From: Sideroxyarcus sp045866275
GTDB taxonomy: Bacteria > Pseudomonadota > Gammaproteobacteria > Burkholderiales > Gallionellaceae
Direction: 5' to 3'
DNA length: 34,225 nucleotides
Assembly: GCA_045866275.1 (NCBI GenBank)
Contig: BAAFRX010000024.1
Location: forward strand, 1-34,225
In this document: positions 25,645 to 33,285 of the stretch, piece after piece
How the letters are laid out: each line of letters begins with the position of its first letter
How positions within the stretch are numbered: position 1 is the first letter of the stretch
Notes under the pieces: model-generated
Databases searched by the model: none
The model's input: only the letters and a program-made list of their open reading frames with translations
Told to the model about the DNA's origin: nothing
Position numbers and translations under genes: made by a program

Positions 25645-26502
25645 ATGAATACATCCGAGCCTTTTCCCGCGCCCGATCTGCAGCGTTTTGCGCTGTCCCA
25701 GTGCGACGCGCTCTTCGCGGCGGTATTGGTGCATGATGATTTGTATCCGGAGGCGCGGCTACCGGACGTGATTCAACTGAACTACAGCCGGCAACAACTG
25801 GCGACCTGTTATTACCTGTGCCGCCAACTTTGGCTGGAAGGCGTTGAGCGCCGTGCGCTGCAGGAGATGATTGTGGCGATTCAGGCGCGGCACGCGCTGC
25901 CTCCCGAGCAGCAGCTAGCCTTCAAATATGTGCGCGCCAAATTCAAGCATCTGCGGTTTGCCTTCGTGGCCTGTGACGAACGCCATCGATATCCCCTGGT
26001 TTTTCATTGGCTGACCGGCATCATGGGGAATTTGCAGGATGCCGTAAAAAATAAGCATGGCGGTGCCGTGCGCCGCGCCGCGCTTGTGTCGCGCCTATTG
26101 CTGTCGCGCTTGCCGTTTGCGTTGCTCACCCGCGAGATCAATCGTTTTCAGCCGAGTACCACGGCGTCGTTTCGCCGCTATGTGCAACAGCAGATCGCCT
26201 TTATCAGCGGGCATTTGTCACGCGAGAAAGTGACCAGCAAAGAATTCCATGAAATGCGCAAAGTCATCAGCCGCCTGGTTGCGCTCTACGACAACCTGAA
26301 GATTTTGTTTCCATCGCCCGACCATGACAGTATCTCGCGCTACCTCAGCACGCTGAATGGTTTGATGGGCAGCTATCACGATGAACTGATCAGTAAAAAA
26401 TTTACCGGCAGCCACGATTATTACGCCGATGCTTTTGCCATTCCTGCCGATATTCGTCTGCGACTGGGGGTTATGACGGAGAAATTCGCCCGGGCTGAAT
26501 AG
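25645..26502 (+). CDS. Unrecognised soluble protein with a CHAD-like C-terminal segment
   Basis: I do not recognise this 285-aa protein. It is predicted largely helical, with no signal peptide or membrane helix, and rich in Arg, His and aromatic residues. The C-terminal third (FHEMRKVISRLVALYDNLK, later TLNGLMGSYHDELISK) resembles the His/Arg-x-x-R helices and the LG-x-x-x-D helix of CHAD domains, which bind polyphosphate. The match is weak and by eye only. The ATG at 25645 gives MNTSEPFP; a TTG two codons upstream is possible. It follows the lipid kinase by 195 bp and ends at a strong terminator. Confidence 0.75.
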   Translation: MNTSEPFPAPDLQRFALSQCDALFAAVLVHDDLYPEARLPDVIQLNYSRQQLATCYYLCRQLWLEGVERRALQEMIVAIQARHALPPEQQLAFKYVRAKFKHLRFAFVACDERHRYPLVFHWLTGIMGNLQDAVKNKHGGAVRRAALVSRLLLSRLPFALLTREINRFQPSTTASFRRYVQQQIAFISGHLSREKVTSKEFHEMRKVISRLVALYDNLKILFPSPDHDSISRYLSTLNGLMGSYHDELISKKFTGSHDYYADAFAIPADIRLRLGVMTEKFARAE

Positions 26503-26515
26503 CGCCTGCTCTGTG

Positions 26516-26546
26516 GCGCGTCGCGGCGGGATACTCCGCGCCGCGC
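26516..26546 (+). terminator. Rho-independent terminator
   Basis: GCGCG-T-CGCGG and CCGCG-C-CGCGC form an 11-position stem with one mismatch and a nine-base loop, followed by ATAATTTTA. It lies 14 bp after the 285-aa gene's stop. Confidence 0.7.
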
Positions 26547-26597
26547 ATAATTTTATCCACTTAAGGGGGTGTATCGGTTAAAATCCCCCCCCAATTT

Positions 26598-26614
26598 TTC
26601 CCGCTTGGCGGGAA
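26598..26614. repeat. Hairpin upstream of the carbamoyltransferase gene
   Basis: TTCCCGC-TTG-GCGGGAA is a perfect seven-base stem. Its core CCCGCTTGGCGGG is identical to the hairpin at 524-536. It lies 35 bp before the carbamoyltransferase ATG, after a run of eight C residues (CCCCCCCC), so it is probably in the leader. Confidence 0.5.
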
Positions 26615-26648
26615 TCTCTACCCACATTATCCGGAAATTACGTTTCGC

Positions 26649-28496
26649 ATGAAGATACTAGGCCTATCCGCGTACTACCATGACAGTGCCGCAGCGCTTG
26701 TGGTTGATGGAAAAATCGTAGCCGCTGCGCAGGAAGAACGGTTTACACGCAAAAAGCATGATGCGAATTTTCCCGGGCACGCCGTCCGATATTGTCTGCA
26801 GGAAACGGGGCTGAAGCTGGCCGACATTGACTATTTGGTTTTTTACGACAAGCCATTGGTCAAATTCGAGCGTCTGCTGGAGACGTATCTCGCTTATGCC
26901 CCGGTCGGGTTCAAGTCTTTTTTGGCTTCCATGCCGGTCTGGTTGAAGGATAAGTTGTTCCTGAAAACCACGCTGAAAGAAGAATTTATGGCGATCCAGA
27001 AAGAACTGTCGGAGGACGTCGAAACTTTACCGCCGTTGCTGTTCAACTCGCATCACAAGTCGCATGCTGCTTCGGCTTTTTACCCCAGTCCGTTTGAGAA
27101 GGCGGCTGTGTTGTGTCTGGATGGGGTGGGGGAGTGGGCGACCAGTTCGGTCTGGCTGGGTGAAGGCAGCCGGCTGGAGCCGCAATGGGAAATCGATTTC
27201 CCGCATTCGTTGGGCTTGCTCTATTCGGCTTTTACCTACTACACCGGATTCAAGGTCAATTCCGGCGAATACAAACTCATGGGTTTGGCTCCCTACGGTC
27301 AGCCCACCTATGTTGACCGGATTCTGGAAAATCTGGTTGACGTGAAAGAAGATGGCACCTATCGCCTGGATATGAGCTATTTCAACTATGCGACCGGGCT
27401 GACCATGACGAACAAGAAGTTTGATCGTCTGTTTGGCGGCCCACCGCGCAAGGCCGAGTCAGAAATAACCCAAAAAGAGATGGATCTGGCTCGTTCCATT
27501 CAGGTTGTCACCGAAGAGATTGTTTTGAAAATTGCCCGCAACGTGCATCAGACCCTGGGCGTGGATTACCTGTGCCTGGCGGGCGGCGTGGCGTTGAACT
27601 GCGTTTCCAACGGCCGGTTGTTGAGAGAAGGGCCGTTCAAGGACATCTGGATTCAGCCGGCGGCGGGGGATGCGGGCGGGGCGCTCGGGGCGGCTTTGAC
27701 GGTTTGGCACGAGTATCTGGAAAAGCCCCGGCAGGTCCAAAAAAGTGATGCCATGCAGGGCTCATATCTTGGCCCGCGCTGTGAACCCGCAGAAATTGAG
27801 CGGTATCTGGATTCGATCCATGCCCCGTACGAGAAGCTGGACGACGCAATATTGATGCCCCGGTTGGCGGAAATTCTGGCCAATGAAAATGTGATCGGCT
27901 GGTGCCAGGGACGCATGGAATTTGGGCCGCGCTCATTGGGTGGCCGCTCCATTCTGGGCGATCCGCGCAGTCAGAAAATGCAGTCGGTGATGAATCTCAA
28001 GATTAAATATCGCGAGTCCTTCCGGCCGTTTGCCCCTGCCGTCAAGGCAGAAAAAGTATCCGACTGGTTCGAGCATGATCGCAGCAGCCCGTACATGTTG
28101 ATGGTGGCTCCGGTCAAAAAGAGCAAATGTTTCGAGATGACCGAAGCGCAAAACAAGCTGTTCGGGATCGAAAAACTGAACATTCCCCGCTCTGAAATCC
28201 CCGCCGTCACCCACGTGGATTATTCGGCGCGGATCCAAACAGTACATCCTGAAACCAACCCGCGTTTCTACCATCTGCTGGATGCGTTCGAACAGAAAAC
28301 AGGCTGCCCGGTTCTGGTCAACACCTCCTTTAATGTTCGCGGCGAACCGATTGTGCGCACGGCTGAAGATGCCTACCGGTGCTTCATGCGGACGGAAATG
28401 GATTATCTGGTGCTGGAAAATTACCTGCTGTGCAAAACACAACAGCCGGCATGGTCGGAAAAAACCGATTGGCGCGATGAATTTGGACTGGACTAA
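26649..28496 (+). CDS. NodU/CmcH/SxtI family O-carbamoyltransferase
   Basis: The 615-aa enzyme transfers a carbamoyl group from carbamoyl phosphate, through carbamoyl-adenylate, to a hydroxyl group, as in NodU (Nod factors), CmcH and TobZ (antibiotics) and SxtI (saxitoxin). The N-terminal Kae1-like domain has ILGLSAYYHDSAAALV and the metal-binding HHKSHA at 135-140. LAGGVALNCVSNG and GDAGGALGAAL are nucleotide-site glycine motifs. The C-terminal YrdC-unrelated domain carries GRMEFGPRSLGGRSILGDPR and VNTSFNVRGEPIV. It heads a tight set with SxtJ-like and SxtK-like genes in a glycan locus, so the acceptor is probably a polysaccharide sugar. Confidence 0.94.
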   Translation: MKILGLSAYYHDSAAALVVDGKIVAAAQEERFTRKKHDANFPGHAVRYCLQETGLKLADIDYLVFYDKPLVKFERLLETYLAYAPVGFKSFLASMPVWLKDKLFLKTTLKEEFMAIQKELSEDVETLPPLLFNSHHKSHAASAFYPSPFEKAAVLCLDGVGEWATSSVWLGEGSRLEPQWEIDFPHSLGLLYSAFTYYTGFKVNSGEYKLMGLAPYGQPTYVDRILENLVDVKEDGTYRLDMSYFNYATGLTMTNKKFDRLFGGPPRKAESEITQKEMDLARSIQVVTEEIVLKIARNVHQTLGVDYLCLAGGVALNCVSNGRLLREGPFKDIWIQPAAGDAGGALGAALTVWHEYLEKPRQVQKSDAMQGSYLGPRCEPAEIERYLDSIHAPYEKLDDAILMPRLAEILANENVIGWCQGRMEFGPRSLGGRSILGDPRSQKMQSVMNLKIKYRESFRPFAPAVKAEKVSDWFEHDRSSPYMLMVAPVKKSKCFEMTEAQNKLFGIEKLNIPRSEIPAVTHVDYSARIQTVHPETNPRFYHLLDAFEQKTGCPVLVNTSFNVRGEPIVRTAEDAYRCFMRTEMDYLVLENYLLCKTQQPAWSEKTDWRDEFGLD

Positions 28497-28907
28497 ATGA
28501 TGAAGAACACAATCGATGACCTGGATCGGCGGGGATACCGCAAGTTTGGAATCACGACCGGCGCAATCCTGGCCGTTTTGTTTGGCCTGATTGCCCCCTA
28601 TATTCTCTCGTTCAGTTATCCGCGATGGCCGTGGATTGTTGCGGGGATATTGGCGGGTTGCGCGCTGGCCGTACCGATGGCATTGAAATACCCGTATCGC
28701 ATCTGGATGGGGTTCGGCTTGGTCATGAACTGGATCAACACCCGCATCATTCTGGGCCTGCTTTTTTATGGCCTGTTTTTTCCGATCGGTCTGCTGCTTA
28801 AAATCTTGGGGAAAGATGCGTTGCGCCGCAAATTTGATCCGGATGCGCTGTCGTATCGGGAGCACAAGGAATCCGAATCAAAACATAACCTGGAAAGGCC
28901 ATACTAA
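28497..28907 (+). CDS. SxtJ-like membrane protein
   Basis: The 136-aa product has about three hydrophobic helices (21-40, 45-63, 80-103) and a charged C-terminal tail. GITTGAILAVLFGLIAPYI and MGFGLVMNWINTRIILGLLF are the recognisable family blocks of SxtJ, a protein of unknown function found beside carbamoyltransferases. Its ATG directly follows the carbamoyltransferase stop, and its stop overlaps the next ATG (TAATG). Together with the next small protein it may hold the carbamoyltransferase at the membrane; that is inference. An ATG one codon later (28500) is equally possible. Confidence 0.85.
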   Translation: MMKNTIDDLDRRGYRKFGITTGAILAVLFGLIAPYILSFSYPRWPWIVAGILAGCALAVPMALKYPYRIWMGFGLVMNWINTRIILGLLFYGLFFPIGLLLKILGKDALRRKFDPDALSYREHKESESKHNLERPY

Positions 28908-29059
28908 TGCTGGATTTATTGAAAGATCTGTGGGGGTTCATGCGTGCCAGAAAAAAATTCTGGCTGCTGCCGATTATCATTGTCATGCTTCTTCTTGGTG
29001 CGCTGCTCATCTTCGCTCAAGGATCGGCAGTGGCCCCTTTTGTGTACACCCTGTTTTAA
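28907..29059 (+). CDS. DUF5989/SxtK-like small membrane protein (50 aa)
   Basis: This 50-residue protein has an amphipathic start (MLDLLKDLWGFMRARKKFWL) and one membrane helix (about 19-37, LPIIIVMLLLGALLIFA), ending AVAPFVYTLF. The layout and sequence match the DUF5989 family, to which the SxtK protein of saxitoxin clusters appears to belong. Its start overlaps the SxtJ-like stop by one base, so the two are translationally coupled. No biochemical role is known. It is placed immediately after a carbamoyltransferase and an SxtJ-like gene. Confidence 0.82.
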   Translation: MLDLLKDLWGFMRARKKFWLLPIIIVMLLLGALLIFAQGSAVAPFVYTLF

Positions 29060-29194
29060 TCCGCGATACACGGCCTGTGTCCGCCGGGATGGGTGTTTTT
29101 CCAGATCCATGCCCGGTTTGGGTTGGATAAACCGGGATGCGCAGGGTGCGTTTCGTGACCAGCTGGTATTGGCTCAATAGCGTTAACTGTACCG

Positions 29195-30430
29195 ATGAAA
29201 ATAAAACAAATTGCGCGTGATGCATTGATCGTGGTTCTGGTCACGGTGGGGCTGCTGGTTGCCCTGGAGCTGGTCCTGCGTGTCTCATTCCCGGAACTTG
29301 CAAAAGCGCGCAGTGCGCCGACCTCGGTCGCCTTTCAGTACAACAGCAAATATCTGGTTGCGCTCAAACCGAATATCGTTAAGGAATATACGAACAGCCC
29401 CGAAGACGGGGGCGCAACCATTGTCTGGAAGACCAATTCTCTCGGTTTCAGGGGAGATGAAATTGGCGACAAGCGGGGGGTAAGGGTGATCGTGTACGGA
29501 GATTCAAACGTTCATGCGCGCTTCTCGCCTGATGAGGAAACATATCCGGCTCAGTTGCAGAAAATGTTGCGGCAGAAATGGGCGGATGCGCAGGTGATCA
29601 ATGCGGGCATGACCGGCTCCGGTCCCGACCAAAGTCTGCTCAGGTTGCAGGAAGATTTTGAACGGGTTAAGCCCGATGTCGTGGTGTTCCATATTTTTGC
29701 CGACAACGATTACGGCGATCTCATCAAGAATCGTTTGTTCAAGTTGTCCGGGAACGGCGAGTTGGTTGAGACCGGGTTCCCGCCCACGGTTGATCCGAAA
29801 CTCGCCTCATGGGGTCCCGCCATCGGCAATGCCTTTCGCCACTGGTATCTTCAGGGCGCGGTAAATCGCCTGATCGCCCGAGCCGCAGCTGCGAAAACCA
29901 GTTCCTTGAGCGAGAACGAAAAAGTAGAACGCAGCCTGCAACTGCTGGAAGAAAACAACGCATTGGCCTATGTCCCCTACCGGGAAAACAAGCCGCGCGA
30001 ATTTTCCCATTTCAAGGATTTTTACGACATCGATATCGCAACACATCCGCAATCGGAATCAGCTCGCACCAAGATCGCGTTGATGGGCAAGATTCTGGAG
30101 GCGGCCAGCCGGTTTTGTGCGACAAAAAACATTCGCTTCATGGTGGTTGTGCAGCCCTCGATGATCGACATGACGACGCGCGGCTATGGCGCATTTGCTC
30201 CCATTGGCTATACGGATCTGGCAAAAAAATATCCGAAGTACAAACCCGCCAACCTGACGGACCCGCTGAAACAGATTTGTCTCCGGGAGAGGTTGAGCTG
30301 CGTGCATCTGATCGACAGCTACCGGCAACACGATCCCGAACATCTTTATATCAGCGACGGACACTGGAACGGGGAAGGGCAGCGGATCGCAGCGGAGGAA
30401 ACCGCGAAAAACATGGTGCTGCCGCACTGA
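29195..30430 (+). CDS. Membrane-anchored SGNH/GDSL hydrolase-like protein
   Basis: The 411-aa product has an N-terminal membrane helix (about 10-31) and an extracytoplasmic SGNH domain. Block I is VIVYGDSNVHARFS (Ser in YGDSN at 101-105). The oxyanion glycine/asparagine blocks are VINAGMTGSGPDQSLL and FHIFADNDYGD. The catalytic Asp/His pair is in YISDGHWNGEGQRIAAEE near the C-terminus. It therefore has all SGNH elements and should be an active esterase or acyltransferase-type enzyme. It follows the SxtJ/SxtK-like genes by 135 bp, the position held by the GDSL-lipase gene sxtL in saxitoxin clusters. Substrate unknown. Confidence 0.85.
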   Translation: MKIKQIARDALIVVLVTVGLLVALELVLRVSFPELAKARSAPTSVAFQYNSKYLVALKPNIVKEYTNSPEDGGATIVWKTNSLGFRGDEIGDKRGVRVIVYGDSNVHARFSPDEETYPAQLQKMLRQKWADAQVINAGMTGSGPDQSLLRLQEDFERVKPDVVVFHIFADNDYGDLIKNRLFKLSGNGELVETGFPPTVDPKLASWGPAIGNAFRHWYLQGAVNRLIARAAAAKTSSLSENEKVERSLQLLEENNALAYVPYRENKPREFSHFKDFYDIDIATHPQSESARTKIALMGKILEAASRFCATKNIRFMVVVQPSMIDMTTRGYGAFAPIGYTDLAKKYPKYKPANLTDPLKQICLRERLSCVHLIDSYRQHDPEHLYISDGHWNGEGQRIAAEETAKNMVLPH

Positions 30431-30445
30431 AGTCATGTAATGGCC

Positions 30446-30467
30446 CGGACGTTCTGGTCCGACTTTT
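30446..30467 (+). terminator. Probable terminator after the carbamoylation module
   Basis: CGGAC-GTTCTG-GTCCG is a five-base stem followed two bases later by TTTTCTGTTTT, 15 bp after the SGNH gene stop. Confidence 0.55.
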
Positions 30468-30477
30468 CTGTTTTCGA

Positions 30478-30508
30478 TTGAATCCGGCAGCTTCCCATCC
30501 CGTATAAT
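30478..30508 (+). promoter_or_regulatory. Candidate promoter for the family 4 glycosyltransferase
   Basis: TTGAAT (30478-30483) and a perfect TATAAT (30503-30508) are separated by 19 bp, a little long. The -10 box ends 34 bp before the glycosyltransferase ATG. Together with the terminator just upstream this makes the glycosyltransferase a separate transcription unit. Confidence 0.45.
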
Positions 30509-30542
30509 TTCAGGCATTCCTTTATTCCGCACAACGCGCAGC

Positions 30543-31643
30543 ATGAAAATCGCTTACGTTACCAGTTCACTCGAAGGCAGCGGCGGCCCGCTGCCGATTC
30601 CTGCGGTTACCAGGGTTCTGCGCAATAGCGGTGCGCACGTGGAGGTGTTTGCCCTCGCCCGGCGCGACGGGCGCGCCTTGCCGCCGATGCTCGCGGATGG
30701 ATTGCAGGTGCATCTGCGTATGGGCGGCGACCATGACCACTGGGCGGCCTATCGCTGGCTGGAGCGCGAGATTGCGGCGTACAAGCCGGATCTGATCTGG
30801 ACCTCGGTCGCGCGTGCCAGCATCATGGGTCTGCTGCTTGGAAAAAAATATGCCGTACCGGTCGTGTGTTGGCAGCATAACGCCACCCTCAAGTGGAGCC
30901 GGCTGATCCCGTTCTATCTTTTGCGCAAACGTCCCGCGATGTGGGTTGGGGATTCCGACCGGGTGACCGAGATCACGGCCAAGCGTTTTGGCGTGCCGCC
31001 TGAACGGATGGCGTCGTGGCCATTATTTTCAGCGCGCCCTGACGCACCGCAAGCACAACCCTGGCAGCCCGGACAAACGCTGCGTCTGGGAAGTCTGGGA
31101 CGTTTACATCCACAAAAAGCATATGAACTTTTGATCGAAGCCCTGGCACTGTTGCGCCAGCGTGGATTTCACGCGGCCGTTCCATTTGAAGTCATCATTG
31201 CCGGGGAAGGGCGCGAGTCTGCCGCACTCAATGCGGCACTGCAACGCACGGGTGTCACCGAGGTTCGATTGACCGGTTTTGCCGAACATCCATTGGAATT
31301 CCTGGCCGGACTGCATGTGTACCTGCAACCTTCGCGCGTTGAAGGTTTTTGCATTGCCGTGCATGAAGCGATGCAGGCTGGATTGCCGGTTGTTGCTTCT
31401 GCGGTGGGGCAAATTCCTTATACTCTGGAGCACGGAGTGAGCGGATGGCTATTGCCGCCGGGCGATGTCAACGCGCTTGCGGATACCCTGGCCGAAGTCC
31501 TGAGTCATCCGGAACGCCTGGCGGTCATGGGGCAGGCGGCACGGGACAGGGTGCTACCGCTGTACAGCGAAGAAGCGTTTCGACGCGCGGGCGAATCCAT
31601 CCTGGAGCGCCTGCGCGCGCGCGGTGTGATCAGCGCCGATTGA
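30543..31643 (+). CDS. Family 4 (GT-B) glycosyltransferase
   Basis: The 366-aa enzyme has the GT-B two-domain layout. The N-terminal domain starts MKIAYVTSSLEGSGGPLP. The C-terminal domain begins at RLGSLGRLHPQKAYELLIEAL, and the nucleotide-sugar site is the E-x7-E motif in EGFCIAVHEAMQAGLPVVAS, followed by HGVSGWLLPPGD. It probably adds one sugar to the lipid-linked glycan on the cytoplasmic face. It has its own candidate promoter and converges on the thymidylate-kinase-like gene. Donor and acceptor unknown. Confidence 0.92.
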   Translation: MKIAYVTSSLEGSGGPLPIPAVTRVLRNSGAHVEVFALARRDGRALPPMLADGLQVHLRMGGDHDHWAAYRWLEREIAAYKPDLIWTSVARASIMGLLLGKKYAVPVVCWQHNATLKWSRLIPFYLLRKRPAMWVGDSDRVTEITAKRFGVPPERMASWPLFSARPDAPQAQPWQPGQTLRLGSLGRLHPQKAYELLIEALALLRQRGFHAAVPFEVIIAGEGRESAALNAALQRTGVTEVRLTGFAEHPLEFLAGLHVYLQPSRVEGFCIAVHEAMQAGLPVVASAVGQIPYTLEHGVSGWLLPPGDVNALADTLAEVLSHPERLAVMGQAARDRVLPLYSEEAFRRAGESILERLRARGVISAD

Positions 31644-31699
31644 TTTTTTCCAGGTGTGTGCCGGATGGGCAGGCACGGCCATCGCAGCCGGATGCCGGA

Positions 31700-32428
31700 T
31701 TAAATCCCTTGGGATGTGTAGCCGCGCGCGGTGAGCGTATGGGTCACCGCAGCCCTGGCCGCTGTCAATACGTCAGCGAGCGGCTGGTTGGCATCCACAT
31801 CGACGATGGGCGCACCGTTGAATTTCAACAGTGGCAGGGTTTTCATCTTTTCGCTCAATAGTTCGCGGCGATGATCGGGTTTGCGCGCGCAGGCAACATC
31901 CAGATCGACATTGAGGCGAATCACCAGGTCGGGGCGGTAGTGGGTCATCCACTCATAAGCGGCCAGCTCGCGCCGCGCCAGCCACCGCACCAACCCGTTG
32001 CTCTCCGCATTGACAGACAAGACCGTGCCATCGGCGGCACCGGGAATATCCAGTTGCGGATAACGGTCGGCAATGATAATCATGCCTTGCCGTCGCTGTG
32101 CCAGCATGCGCTTGAAGCGGCGCAGACGGCGCAGGGTAAAGGCGCTGATCACCAGTGCGGTGAGCAACCCCGGGTTCTTTTTTTTGTCGCGTTGCGCACG
32201 CGCACTGTCGGTCTTGCGCACAATCGTGCGATCCACCCATGCGCCGATGATCGGCCATTTGGCGATGGCGCGACCGACGTTTCCGGATTGCTTGCCCAGG
32301 TGTGCCAAAGTTGCCGGGCCGAAGGTGCTCGCCAGCACAAGAATATCTTCGCAAACCGTTGATTTCCCAGAGCCGTCGCAACCTACAATTGCAATCAGAG
32401 GTCCTATTTCGACGTGGTTTTTGGTCAT
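31700..32428 (-). CDS. Thymidylate-kinase-like P-loop protein
   Basis: The 242-aa product has Walker A GCDGSGKST (16-24) and IIIADRYPQLDIPG, which matches the DR(Y/F) motif of thymidylate kinases and related nucleoside/sugar kinases. LVIRLNVDLDVACARKPDHRRELLSEKM is a lid-like Arg-rich segment. Length and divergence suggest it is not the housekeeping Tmk. Such proteins often sit in polysaccharide loci and are of unknown substrate. The ATG at 32428 is chosen for AAGGAAG seven bases upstream and a sensible distance to the P-loop; the frame extends 31 codons further without support. Confidence 0.75.
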   Translation of the reverse strand: MTKNHVEIGPLIAIVGCDGSGKSTVCEDILVLASTFGPATLAHLGKQSGNVGRAIAKWPIIGAWVDRTIVRKTDSARAQRDKKKNPGLLTALVISAFTLRRLRRFKRMLAQRRQGMIIIADRYPQLDIPGAADGTVLSVNAESNGLVRWLARRELAAYEWMTHYRPDLVIRLNVDLDVACARKPDHRRELLSEKMKTLPLLKFNGAPIVDVDANQPLADVLTAARAAVTHTLTARGYTSQGI

Positions 32429-32733
32429 ATTTCGCTTCCTTCGAGCGTGGGGGTAAAGCGCCGCAACACATGGAAGCCCCGCAACCTTGTTTGTTTCGTG
32501 GATGCGGTTCGACTGGCGCATAACTTGAGTACGGTCTCATCCCTACGGATAAATTTGTGCTGATACATGGTGTTTCTTTGGAATGAGGTGCTTGGGGGCG
32601 AGTTGACGATAGCGTTGCAATCTGGGCCGGAGGGCATTATAACTCGGAACATCGGAGTACGACCTTCCCTGGAAAATCGTCTTTCAATCAGGCGCGGCAT
32701 CATCTCAACACCGTACCGGCAGACAATTACGCG
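32429..32733. other. Intergenic region with candidate divergent promoters
   Basis: On the plus strand TTGCAA (32615-32620) and TATAAC (32638-32643) are 17 bp apart and could drive the small ORF at 32734. On the minus strand the same AT patch reads TATAAT (32641-32636) toward the kinase gene. No gene is seen in this gap. Confidence 0.45.
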
Positions 32734-32907
32734 ATGAACGATTTCGGCGTTCTACTCACCAGTCAAAACATCGAATCCCGTCTTGCCCACATTCGCGCCG
32801 ACCGCGAGCGTTATCGCCAAACCCATCCCGAAGATGTCGCGGAAATCGAAGCCATGGCGCGCGAAGTGGCTAAAACCAAGCATTGTGCTACTCTTATCCA
32901 GCCGTAG
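32734..32907 (+). CDS. 57-aa hypothetical protein
   Basis: The frame starts MNDFGVLLTSQNIESRLAHI and is a charged, helical protein (many Arg, Glu, Ala; AHIRADRERYRQTHPEDVAE), ending with an atypical KTKHCATLIQP tail that may be a readthrough of a broken gene. There is no ribosome-binding site better than a weak purine run, but a TTGCAA-17-TATAAC promoter lies about 90 bp upstream. I do not recognise it. It may be a fragment of a longer gene in this disrupted zone. Confidence 0.4.
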   Translation: MNDFGVLLTSQNIESRLAHIRADRERYRQTHPEDVAEIEAMAREVAKTKHCATLIQP

Positions 32908-32992
32908 TGGCTAGGTTCGGTGACGGTAAAACGGGGTTAACCCAACCTTGTAATTTCTCCGGCATAGGCGAGGAGTTATCTGCGTACACTAC

Positions 32993-33026
32993 TTGAAAAC
33001 GTACATCGCAATGCATATGATGTACG
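32993..33026 (+). promoter_or_regulatory. Promoter with overlapping palindromic operator for the toxin-antitoxin pair
   Basis: TTGAAA (32993-32998) and TATGAT (33016-33021) are separated by exactly 17 bp, a good sigma-70 promoter. The perfect inverted repeat CGTACATC (33000-33007) and GATGTACG (33019-33026) covers the spacer and the -10 box. This is the position expected for autorepression by the antitoxin or the antitoxin-toxin complex. It ends 22 bp before the antitoxin ATG. Confidence 0.75.
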
Positions 33027-33048
33027 CACGTCAATATTAGGGAAAATC

Positions 33049-33285
33049 ATGTCAACTCACCTCACTGCCACTCGGCTAAGAACTGAACTCTTCAGCACAC
33101 TCGATCATGTCCTTGCTACGGGTGAGCCCGTTGAAATCAGGCGCCCCGGTGGGTCGGTGCGCATCGTCCGCGATGCATCAACCCAGCGGCTTGCATCGCT
33201 CACACCGCATCCGAACACCATCAACGGCAACGCGGAAGAACTCGCCAGTCTGTCTTGGGAACACGCTTGGGAACCCAAGTTGTGA
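33049..33285 (+). CDS. Phd/YefM-family antitoxin
   Basis: The 78-aa product (MSTHLTATRLRTELFSTLDH, then LATGEPVEIRRPGGSVRIV) has the Phd/YefM pattern: an N-terminal DNA-binding half in which a helix is followed by a G-E-P-V-x-I-x-R strand. Its C-terminal tail, rich in small and acidic residues (EELASLSWEHAW), would neutralise the toxin. It should bind the palindrome at 33000-33026 and repress its own operon. Its stop overlaps the toxin GTG start (GTGA). Confidence 0.85.
   Translation: MSTHLTATRLRTELFSTLDHVLATGEPVEIRRPGGSVRIVRDASTQRLASLTPHPNTINGNAEELASLSWEHAWEPKL

Noticed and set aside
27933..28865. Minus-strand frame opposite the carbamoyltransferase and SxtJ-like genes
   Set aside because: It spans two well-supported genes on the other strand and shows no domain.
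26649..30430. Interpreting the module as a saxitoxin biosynthesis cluster
   Set aside because: None of the toxin-core genes (the SxtA-type polyketide synthase-like enzyme, amidinotransferase, Rieske oxygenases) is present; only the tailoring-type genes are shared.
31700..32428. Calling the P-loop protein the housekeeping thymidylate kinase
   Set aside because: The protein is longer and divergent, sits in a glycan locus, and lacks the usual holB/mltG-type neighbourhood of tmk.
32934..32943. GGGTTAACCC palindrome considered as an integron attC core
   Set aside because: GTTAACC does not fit the GTTRRRY core site, and no matching partner core site or long imperfect hairpin was found around the toxin-antitoxin pair.
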